Below are positions 1 to 4,668 of a DNA stretch of 10,318 nt, piece after piece. The translations under genes and the position numbers were made by a program. The stretch spans positions 1 through 10,318 of the forward strand of contig JAAWDW010000146.1 in the NCBI GenBank assembly GCA_022793975.1. The letters run 5' to 3'. Source of the DNA: Bacillota bacterium (lineage in GTDB: Bacteria > Bacillota > Clostridia > Peptostreptococcales > Anaerovoracaceae). Under the pieces are notes generated by a model. It did not search any database and had not been told where the DNA came from. It saw nothing but the letters and a program-made list of their open reading frames with translations. Each line of letters starts with the position of its first letter. Position 1 is the stretch's first letter.

Positions 1-682
1 GATGAAAATTATACGGCAGAAAACCGAGTGCGCCGCCGGCCAGAGCCAGCATTGCAAACGCAGTGAGGTAAGCTCCGTGTATATACGCAGTATATGCAAG
101 GCAAAGAGACGCAATTGAGGAAATGCCGGCGGCCAGACCGTCAAGCCCGTCTATCAGATTTACTGTATTTGTAATACCTGCAATCCAGATAAGTGTAAAA
201 ATCAGCGAAACGGCGCCTGAAAAAAATATATGATCTTCAAGCACAGAAAAGTGATTTGTGACAAAATTTATTCTCACACCGAAGTAATACGCCACGCCTC
301 CGCAGACAAGCTGTCCCAGCAGTTTTACCTTTGCAGGCATACCTTTAAGATCATCAACTACTCCCAGAATATATATGAGCACTCCACCTATGATAATTCC
401 CGTCATTTTCGGTACAGGCTGCTCAATGAATTCCGCTCCCGGAAATGCTTCAGAAAAATATTTCTGATACATAGGCATAGCTATGTATACCGTAAATATC
501 AGTGCTGCCGTAGTTCCTATAAATATTGCAAGACCTCCAAACCGCGGTACGGGTTTTGTATGCATACGCCTGCTGTCTTTCGGTATATCCACAGCTCCTA
601 TTTTCGGCGCTATCTTTATCGCTATCGGTGTAAAAACAAGTGCAAGAACAAACGCCGTCAAAAATACTAACCAAAATGCCAT
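1..682 (-). CDS. tagO: TagO/WecA-like undecaprenyl-phosphate glycosyl-1-phosphate transferase (C-terminus cut by window edge)
   Basis: Polytopic membrane enzyme of the MraY/WecA/TagO family. These enzymes transfer a sugar-1-phosphate, usually GlcNAc-1-P, from a UDP-sugar to undecaprenyl phosphate on the cytoplasmic face, the first step of teichoic acid or other envelope polymer synthesis. The visible 227 residues show the family landmarks in order: a first membrane segment (3-22), HTKPVPRFGG at 41-50, the Asp pair VVDDLKG around 110-111, NLIDGLDGLAAG at 175-186, and GFLPYNFH at the cut end, where the next catalytic loop would begin. The ATG has a GGGGAG ribosome binding site that lies inside the last codons of the upstream dCMP deaminase gene; only 2 nt separate that stop from this start, so the two are probably translationally coupled. 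Substrate choice within the family (TagO or WecA) cannot be fixed from this part. Confidence 0.92.
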   Translation of the reverse strand, partial: MAFWLVFLTAFVLALVFTPIAIKIAPKIGAVDIPKDSRRMHTKPVPRFGGLAIFIGTTAALIFTVYIAMPMYQKYFSEAFPGAEFIEQPVPKMTGIIIGGVLIYILGVVDDLKGMPAKVKLLGQLVCGGVAYYFGVRINFVTNHFSVLEDHIFFSGAVSLIFTLIWIAGITNTVNLIDGLDGLAAGISSIASLCLAYTAYIHGAYLTAFAMLALAGGALGFLPYNFH

Positions 683-684
683 CT

Positions 685-1140
685 CTAATACTCCCCTAAC
701 ATAACAATTTTAAGACCCGCCTCCGCAAGTATATCCACAGAAAGCTTGTCCGGATACCCCTCTTTTACAACTATTCTTCTTATTCCCGCATTTATAATCA
801 TCTTGGCGCATATAACACACGGCTGATGCGTTACGTATATTGTCGCACCTTCTATGCTCTGTCCCAGCGTTGCCGCCTGAATTATCGCATTTTGCTCCGC
901 ATGCAGAGCCATACAAAGCTCATGCCTCTCACCCGAAGGCACTCCAAGCTTTTCCCTTGTACAGCCTCCCCTTTCCGCACAATGCATAATGCCGCGCGGC
1001 GCGCCGTTATACCCTGTGGCAATAATATGCCTGTCCTTAACAATTACAGCTCCGACATTTCTTCTCAGGCATGTAGAGCGTTTTGCGGTAAGCACCGCCA
1101 TTTCCATAAAATATTCATCCCAGCTCGGTCTGTTATCCAT
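685..1140 (-). CDS. comEB: Deoxycytidylate (dCMP) deaminase, ComEB family
   Basis: Cytosolic zinc enzyme that deaminates dCMP to dUMP, feeding thymidylate synthesis. The 151 residues carry the cytidine/deoxycytidylate deaminase zinc motif: HAE at 80-82 (His zinc ligand, Glu proton shuttle) and PCxxC at 107-111 (Cys108 and Cys111). The stretch GYNGAPRG (43-50) and the segment HCAERGGCTRE (53-63), rich in Cys and His, are typical of dCMP deaminases rather than of cytidine or tRNA-adenosine deaminases. Length is normal for the family. The ATG is preceded by AAAGGAG at 8-9 nt spacing. It is first in a unit with the downstream tagO-like gene. In clostridia this pair commonly sits near upp, rpiB and wecB (family knowledge; those genes are not in view). 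Confidence 0.95.
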   Translation of the reverse strand: MDNRPSWDEYFMEMAVLTAKRSTCLRRNVGAVIVKDRHIIATGYNGAPRGIMHCAERGGCTREKLGVPSGERHELCMALHAEQNAIIQAATLGQSIEGATIYVTHQPCVICAKMIINAGIRRIVVKEGYPDKLSVDILAEAGLKIVMLGEY

Positions 1141-1224
1141 TTGCTGCTCCTTTCAATTCTTCACTCTATCTGCATTTTTTACTCATAGTTTTATATTTTT
1201 CTTCACATAAGCGCAATTATAGTT

Positions 1225-1233
1225 ATTATACCA
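1225..1233 (-). promoter_or_regulatory. Candidate extended -10 promoter for comEB-tagO
   Basis: On the minus strand the bases read TGGTATAAT, a TATAAT box with the TGn extension, about 85 bp before the comEB start. No good -35 hexamer is seen 16-18 bp upstream, which extended -10 promoters can tolerate. It points away from the peptide gene promoter at about 1285-1327, so the two units are divergent. Confidence 0.4.
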
Positions 1234-1298
1234 TAAGCAAATATAGATTTGAGGTTTTTTTAGAAAAAGTCTTTCACAAAGTTATTTACATTTTTTTC

Positions 1299-1327
1299 TT
1301 TAAAACCCTATTATTGTACGGTATAAT
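1299..1327 (+). promoter_or_regulatory. Candidate promoter for the small Fst-like peptide gene
   Basis: TTTAAA (1299-1304), a 17-bp spacer and an exact TATAAT (1322-1327) place a start site near 1334, giving a leader of about 36 nt before the peptide start codon. A second overlapping choice is TTTACA (1285-1290), an 18-bp spacer and TATTAT (1309-1314). Which one is used cannot be decided from the sequence. Confidence 0.6.
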
Positions 1328-1341
1328 TATGTTGCTGTTAC

Positions 1342-1363
1342 CACTCTCTGACGAAGGGAGGTG
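1342..1363 (+). promoter_or_regulatory. 5' UTR hairpin that could hide the Shine-Dalgarno of the peptide gene
   Basis: CTCTC (1344-1348) can pair with GGGAG (1356-1360, one G-U pair) around the loop TGACGAA. With G1361 bulged, two more pairs form (A1343-T1362, C1342-G1363). The 3' arm is the core of the ribosome binding site GGGAGGTGAT, so the fold would block initiation. fst-family toxin mRNAs also have 5' UTR structure that limits translation (family knowledge). The stem is short, so this remains a prediction. Confidence 0.4.
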
Positions 1364-1384
1364 ATATAGTTGGAAGGCTACATA
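1361..1384 (+). repeat. Direct repeat copy 1, at the start of the peptide gene
   Basis: Two blocks, GTGATATAGTTG (1361-1372) and GGCTACATA (1376-1384), separated by 3 nt. They recur in the same order and orientation at 1510-1536. This copy covers the 3' part of the Shine-Dalgarno and the TTG start codon, the equivalent of the DRa/DRb repeats of par/fst loci. Confidence 0.85.
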
Positions 1385-1462
1385 TGTGCCTTTATGATTT
1401 CTGTTGCGGCAGGCTTAGTATCATATTACATCTGCAAATGGCTGGACAGAAACGGCAAATGA
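1370..1462 (+). CDS. Small membrane peptide, probable Fst-like type I toxin
   Basis: A 30-residue peptide on the plus strand. It starts at TTG 8 nt after GGAGG; the ribosome binding site GGAGGTGAT (1357-1365) matches the 16S anti-SD over 9 nt, strong support for translation. Residues 4-22 form one hydrophobic segment (YICAFMISVAAGLVSYYIC) and the tail is KWLDRNGK. A short membrane helix followed by a polar WL-containing, basic tail is the layout of Fst/PepA1-type toxins. The mid-helix proline of Fst (IAP) is absent; the peptide has ISVAAG there. The gene has its own promoter, a 5' hairpin, an intrinsic terminator (1478-1507), and a convergent small RNA able to pair with its start region. Toxicity is inferred from architecture. 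The alternative is an unrelated small membrane protein. Confidence 0.75.
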   Translation: MEGYICAFMISVAAGLVSYYICKWLDRNGK

Positions 1463-1477
1463 CAGTCAGCCTAAATG

Positions 1478-1507
1478 AAAAAATCGGGACAAGCCTCCCG
1501 ATTTTTT
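1478..1507. terminator. Bidirectional intrinsic terminator shared by peptide mRNA, antisense RNA and truA
   Basis: Perfect 12-bp inverted repeat, AAAAAATCGGGA (1478-1489) and TCCCGATTTTTT (1496-1507), around the 6-nt loop CAAGCC. The A and T runs give a U-tract on both strands, so it can end the plus-strand peptide mRNA and the minus-strand small RNA, as well as read-through from truA. Confidence 0.93.
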
Positions 1508-1509
1508 CT

Positions 1510-1536
1510 GTGATATAATTGTTAAGCGGCTACATA
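1510..1536 (+). repeat. Direct repeat copy 2, within the antisense RNA gene
   Basis: GTGATATAATTG (1510-1521) and GGCTACATA (1528-1536), separated by 6 nt. The first block differs from copy 1 at one base (A for G, still pairing as G-U in RNA); the second is identical. The copy is transcribed in the opposite direction to copy 1, which creates trans complementarity. Confidence 0.85.
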
Positions 1537-1551
1537 ACGCCTAATAACATT

Positions 1552-1581
1552 ATTATATACTTTCAATCATAAATTTGTCAA
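1552..1581 (-). promoter_or_regulatory. Consensus promoter of the antisense RNA
   Basis: Minus-strand TTGACA (1581-1576), an 18-bp spacer and TATAAT (1557-1552): both hexamers exact. It lies just after the truA stop and points at the 3' end of the peptide gene. No gene starts between it and the terminator, so a short noncoding product is the simplest reading. Confidence 0.8.
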
Positions 1582-1588
1582 ACGGTTA

Positions 1589-2371
1589 TTATAAAAAATC
1601 ATAATAAACTTCTGCAAGGTAAAGCCCCTGAGGCGGCGCGGTATGCCCTGCACTCTGCCGACTGCGCCCCGCAATTATATCTGCAAGGGTATGCGGTTTT
1701 CTCTTTCCCAGTCCCGTTTCAACAAGTGTACCCGTGATTATCCTTACCATATTATAAAGAAAGCCGTCGCCGCACACTTCAAGTGCAATCTCATTTTCTC
1801 CCTCTTCGCATATATCTATTCTGTATATGGTCCTTACTGTACTTTCTTTCTCTTCGCCTCCGGCAGCCTGAAAGCATCTAAAATCATGAGTTCCTTCTAT
1901 GTGCATTGCCGCTTCCCGCATAGCGTTTATATCGAGTTTTTTTGTAATTTGATATCTGTAATTTCTTAAAAAAACATCAGGTTTTTCCGCACATCTGATA
2001 CGATAAACATACTTTTTACCGCGTGCCGAAAAACGCGCATGAAATTCAGGCGGCACAGTCTCAGCACTTATAATCCGTACGTCCCCTGTGCCGGCAAGTC
2101 TGTTCCCCATTAAAATATTGTTAGCCGCAGCCGGTATACGTTCCACGGGTATTCCAAAAGATGCCGTAAAGGAAGCCCGCTGTCCGAGAGCATGCACCCC
2201 TGCATCCGTTCTGCTTGTTCCGTTAAGTTTTATCTGCGAACGGCAAAGCTCTGACAGCGCCCTTTCAAGTTCTCCTTGAACGGTCCGCTTTCCGGGCTGC
2301 CTCTGCCAGCCCGAAAAGTGCGTTCCGTCATATTCTATTGTCAAAAGAACATTTTGATTTTCTGTAATCAC
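1589..2371 (-). CDS. truA: tRNA pseudouridine(38-40) synthase TruA
   Basis: Cytosolic enzyme that converts uridines 38-40 of the tRNA anticodon arm to pseudouridine. From the chosen start the protein has 260 residues, usual for the family. Near the N-terminus LLTIEYDGTHFSGWQRQP (9-26) is the TruA signature, and GTSRTDAGVHALGQ (51-64) holds the catalytic Asp56. The C-terminal half has DFRCFQAAG and GFLYNMVRIITGTLVETGLG, also typical. The start is taken as GTG at 2371, with GGGAG 8 nt upstream. A longer frame to GTG 2458 lacks a ribosome binding site and adds 29 residues outside the family start. It is probably transcribed with the upstream prepilin peptidase region, as no terminator is seen between them, and ends at the shared terminator at 1478-1507. 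Confidence 0.95.
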   Translation of the reverse strand: MITENQNVLLTIEYDGTHFSGWQRQPGKRTVQGELERALSELCRSQIKLNGTSRTDAGVHALGQRASFTASFGIPVERIPAAANNILMGNRLAGTGDVRIISAETVPPEFHARFSARGKKYVYRIRCAEKPDVFLRNYRYQITKKLDINAMREAAMHIEGTHDFRCFQAAGGEEKESTVRTIYRIDICEEGENEIALEVCGDGFLYNMVRIITGTLVETGLGKRKPHTLADIIAGRSRQSAGHTAPPQGLYLAEVYYDFL

Positions 2372-2457
2372 TTGCTTTTCTCCCTGTTTATGTATAATTT
2401 TTTGTCTGTATTCTGCATCCCGCTGTCTTCTTTGTAACGCATTTACTCCGCACCGCA

Positions 2458-2622
2458 CTACTCTGTCAATGTCGCTTTCCTATCTATTGCCGAAAAAATA
2501 AAAAACATACCAAATATCACAACCCCCACTATTATTACCGCAAAATTACTTTGCTTTCTATAAGAAATACTTCTTTTGCTGAATATTATAACATCTATAT
2601 TATATATAAAATCTTTTAAAAT
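2458..2622 (-). other. Unassigned small membrane-peptide frame upstream of truA, no clear start
   Basis: Between the prepilin peptidase stop and truA one minus-strand frame stays open from just after a TAG at 2646-2644 to a TAG at 2460-2458. It predicts a basic stretch (FSKRSISYRKQ), a hydrophobic segment (FAVIIVGVVIFGMFFIFSAI) and the tail DRKATLTE. No ATG, GTG or TTG stands at a sensible place; an AAAGG lies at 2640-2636 with only ATA or ATT codons after it. The given right end is the ATT option. Downstream in the same frame a 24-codon ATG frame (ATG after GGAG-TAA) ends in a TGA overlapping the truA GTG. It could be a decayed gene, a peptide with a rare start codon, or chance in AT-rich DNA. 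No homology is recognised. Confidence 0.25.
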
Positions 2623-2638
2623 ATCTTTTATATTACCT

Positions 2639-3352
2639 TTAAGCTAAAATGGTCCGCTCAAGTTGGGATCCCTGTATAAATATATACACTGTTGTCGCCA
2701 AAGCAATATATGGCCCCAGCGGCAATGCCTCATAACGTTTTATCCTTCCACACACAAGTTTATACACAAAAGCAGCACATGAAATAATTGAACTTAACGC
2801 AAGTATAAATGCTGTTCCGCTAAGTCCTGCTGTAAGACCGACTGCAGCCATTAGCTTCACGTCTCCAAAACCCAATGCTTCCCGCTTTACCATAAATTTT
2901 CCTGCTGCTGCAGCGACAAGCATAACACCGCCGCCAAGGCACATGCCCCATACCATATCAATAACATTTACCCTGTACACCGACATCGGAAAAGAGAACA
3001 GCACAAGAAAAATCACAAACTGATCGGGTATTATCATATATTTTTTATCCGCTATCGCAATCATCAGAAGCAGCCACAGCTCAAAAAGTGCAGTAAAAGC
3101 AAACACATAATCATGCACACCGAGAAATATTCCTAACACTGCAAACAACGCCGAAAACACCATTTTATTCGGAAAACTTTTTACCCTCTGTACGCTCATA
3201 TCAAGAAGTTCTGCGGACGGCTCCTCTTCGTAATCACAAAGCCATTTTGCCGGCAATCTGTTAAAAACATAAACTGCTCCGCATCCCAGAAAAATTCCCA
3301 GTGGCAGTGATACTGCCGTTATTATCAATATTTCAATTACATTATTTACCAT
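2639..3352 (-). CDS. Type A24 prepilin peptidase-like membrane protease
   Basis: Integral membrane aspartic protease of the prepilin peptidase family (PilD/TadV/ComC relatives), which cleaves leader peptides of type IV pilin-like proteins at the inner face. The 237 residues have several membrane segments and both catalytic sites: ADKKYMIIPDQF (first Asp at 102) and the GFGDVKLM box (Asp164). The short segment NRLPAKWLCDYEEEP after the first helix lacks the paired CxxC motifs of classical PilD, so an N-methyltransferase role is unlikely and it resembles reduced A24 enzymes of Gram-positives. The start at ATG 3352 fits the family N-terminus and a consensus promoter that ends 7 nt before it. A longer frame to ATG 3418 exists but would place that promoter inside the gene. 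No pilin or pilus assembly gene is in view. Confidence 0.88.
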   Translation of the reverse strand: MVNNVIEILIITAVSLPLGIFLGCGAVYVFNRLPAKWLCDYEEEPSAELLDMSVQRVKSFPNKMVFSALFAVLGIFLGVHDYVFAFTALFELWLLLMIAIADKKYMIIPDQFVIFLVLFSFPMSVYRVNVIDMVWGMCLGGGVMLVAAAAGKFMVKREALGFGDVKLMAAVGLTAGLSGTAFILALSSIISCAAFVYKLVCGRIKRYEALPLGPYIALATTVYIFIQGSQLERTILA

Positions 3353-3358
3353 ATTTTT

Positions 3359-3387
3359 ATTATACATTTTATTGCTCATATTGTCAA
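3359..3387 (-). promoter_or_regulatory. Exact consensus promoter directly before the prepilin peptidase ATG
   Basis: Minus-strand TTGACA (3387-3382), a 17-bp spacer and TATAAT (3364-3359): all 12 bases and the spacing are optimal for the vegetative sigma factor. The ATG at 3352 lies at the expected start site of transcription, so the mRNA would be leaderless or nearly so. Confidence 0.7.
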
Positions 3388-3555
3388 TAATTATACTTTT
3401 TAATAACATACTCACCATAGCATAACGTTCGTATACATTGAACGAACTGTAAACCAGGACGCAAGTGAGCGAAATTTATGCGGATATTCCGCTGTGATTT
3501 TAAAAATTATGCAATTTAAAAATACCGATACCAAGCTACATAAAAAATAAAAATA
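3388..3555. other. Spacer between the hbd terminator and the prepilin peptidase promoter; no gene seen
   Basis: No open frame with a ribosome binding site is found on either strand. Two small palindromes occur: GTTCGT (3427-3432) with ACGAAC (3442-3447), and GCGGA-TAT-TCCGC (3480-3492). The first lies about 40 bp upstream of the peptidase -35 box and could be an operator, but nothing ties it to a known regulator. Confidence 0.5.
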
Positions 3556-3602
3556 TAAAAAAACCGCTGCACGGCTGTTTTCAGACAGCCGTGCAGCAGT
3601 TT
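3556..3602 (-). terminator. Intrinsic terminator after hbd
   Basis: A 12-bp perfect stem, CTGCACGGCTGT (3567-3578) with ACAGCCGTGCAG (3585-3596), around a 6-nt loop, extended by AAACCG/CAGTTT with one mismatch. On the minus strand it is followed by a run of seven or more T (3563 downward), so it ends hbd transcription about 65 bp after the stop codon. Confidence 0.93.
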
Positions 3603-3666
3603 CTTTATCTGTTCATATAAAATTATAGCTTTTCGCCCTGCACAGCAGGTGCTTTATGCATTATCT

Positions 3667-4515
3667 TTATTTGCTGTAATCGAAGAAGCCTACTCCTGTC
3701 TTTCTTCCGAGCTTTCCTGCTCTTACCATCTTTCTGAGAAGTGGATGAGGTCTGTACTTTGTATCTCCGAATTCTCTGTAGAGAGTTTCCATGATAGCGA
3801 GGCAAACATCAAGTCCGATGAGGTCACCGAGTGCGAGAGGTCCCATTGGGTGGTTAGCTCCAAGCTGCATAGCCTGATCAATACCTTCTGCCGATGCAAC
3901 ACCGTCAGCAAGGATACCAACGCCTTCGTTGATCATAGGAATAAGGATTCTGTTTACTACAAATCCAGGAGCCTCTTCTACCTTTACAGGAGTCTTTCCA
4001 AGTGCAACTGAAAGTTCAGTAACAGTCTTTTCAGTCTCGGCTGAAGTAGCAAGACCGCAGATAATTTCAACGAGCTTCATTGCAGGTACAGGATTGAAGA
4101 AGTGCATACCGATAACCTTATCAGGTCTTTCCGTTGCGGAAGCAATCTCAGTAATTGACAATGATGAAGTATTTGTAGCGATGATAGCTTCCGGCTTGCA
4201 GAGCTTATCAAGCTCAGCAAAAAGTGCCTTTTTGGATTCCATCTCTTCTGTTGCAGCTTCTATGATAAGATCAGCATCAGCAACGATATTGATATCTGTT
4301 GAGCCGTGGATTCTTCCCATAATTTCTTCCTTGGCTTCAGCAGTGATCTTTTCCTTAGCAACAAGCTTATCTAAATTCTTGTTTACAGTTGCGATACCCT
4401 TTTCAACAGAAGTTTCTCTTCTTGCTCTAAGTACTACTTCGTAACCATTCTGTGCGAGAACCTGGATGATTCCGGCGCCCATTGTACCTGTTCCAAGTAC
4501 GCCTATTTTCTTCAT
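3667..4515 (-). CDS. hbd: (S)-3-hydroxybutyryl-CoA dehydrogenase
   Basis: Cytosolic enzyme interconverting acetoacetyl-CoA and (S)-3-hydroxybutyryl-CoA, a step of clostridial butyrate/butanol formation. The 282 residues equal the usual clostridial Hbd length. The Rossmann motif GTGTMG is at 8-13. Catalytic residues are all present: Ser117 in NTSSLS, His138 in GMHFFNPVP, Glu150, and Asn188 in GFVVNRILIP; GANHPMGPLALGDLIGLD follows. The loop after the second beta strand reads LRARRE, with Ala31-Arg32-Arg33 where NADH-dependent clostridial Hbd has Asp31, suggesting a preference for NADPH (inference). The ATG has GGGAGGAT 7-8 nt upstream. The gene stands alone between its own promoter, a Rex-like site and a terminator, not inside a crt-bcd-etf cluster. 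Confidence 0.97.
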   Translation of the reverse strand: MKKIGVLGTGTMGAGIIQVLAQNGYEVVLRARRETSVEKGIATVNKNLDKLVAKEKITAEAKEEIMGRIHGSTDINIVADADLIIEAATEEMESKKALFAELDKLCKPEAIIATNTSSLSITEIASATERPDKVIGMHFFNPVPAMKLVEIICGLATSAETEKTVTELSVALGKTPVKVEEAPGFVVNRILIPMINEGVGILADGVASAEGIDQAMQLGANHPMGPLALGDLIGLDVCLAIMETLYREFGDTKYRPHPLLRKMVRAGKLGRKTGVGFFDYSK

Positions 4516-4549
4516 TATAATATCCTCCCTTAAAAAATATTACATAGCT

Positions 4550-4567
4550 TTGTTAAAAAATTAACTT
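4550..4567. promoter_or_regulatory. Rex-like redox operator in the hbd leader
   Basis: Plus-strand TTGTTAA-AAAA-TTAACTT matches the clostridial Rex consensus TTGTTAA-N4-TTAACAA at 12 of the 14 defined positions. It lies a few bases downstream of the predicted hbd start site (about 4573), between promoter and ribosome binding site, where a bound repressor would block transcription. Rex, an NADH/NAD+ sensor, is known to control hbd-containing fermentation genes in clostridia. The match is in AT-rich DNA, so chance is possible. Confidence 0.55.
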
Positions 4568-4579
4568 TTTTATATTACA

Positions 4580-4607
4580 ATTATATCATATCCGTACGGA
4601 TTGTAAA
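4580..4607 (-). promoter_or_regulatory. hbd promoter with a palindrome in its spacer
   Basis: Minus-strand TTTACA (4607-4602), a 16-bp spacer and TATAAT (4585-4580). The 12-bp perfect palindrome ATCCGTACGGAT (4590-4601) fills most of the spacer next to the -35 box, a possible second operator. Confidence 0.7.
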
Positions 4608-4668
4608 GCACAATTTTTTCAAAAGTCATATATTTTAAAAAAGCAGTATAAATATAAAAAGTACACTT

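Larger units (their letters stand above)
1478..1545 (-). ncRNA. Predicted antisense antitoxin RNA of about 68 nt
   Basis: Bounded by the consensus promoter at 1552-1581 (start site expected near 1545) and the bidirectional terminator ending near 1478. No open frame of note lies in it. In RNA order it contains TATGTAGCC, six bases, then CAATTATATCAC. These are complementary to GGCTACATA and to GTGATATAGTTG at the peptide start, 9 and 12 pairs with one G-U. It also shares the terminator stem in antisense with the peptide mRNA. Size and layout match RNA II of the pAD1 par locus (about 65 nt, family knowledge). A role as antitoxin is inferred; the promoter, terminator and complementarity are seen directly. 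Confidence 0.7.

Noticed and set aside
230..670. Plus-strand open frames lying over tagO, comEB, hbd, pgi and tyrS
   Set aside because: They are antisense shadows of well-supported minus-strand genes, with no ribosome binding sites and low-complexity or arginine/cysteine/histidine-rich products.
2372..2458. N-terminal extension of TruA to GTG 2458
   Set aside because: No ribosome binding site at that GTG. The 29 extra residues are basic and unlike the family start, and GTG 2371 has GGGAG at ideal spacing.
3480..3492. Palindrome GCGGA-TAT-TCCGC
   Set aside because: Short arms, no T-run, and no clear position relative to a promoter; may be chance.
4608..4668. Possible terminator after the LCP gene (AAAAG-TGTA-CTTTT)
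   Set aside because: Only 5 weak A-T-rich pairs, not enough for an intrinsic terminator, so the end of the pgi-LCP transcript is left open.
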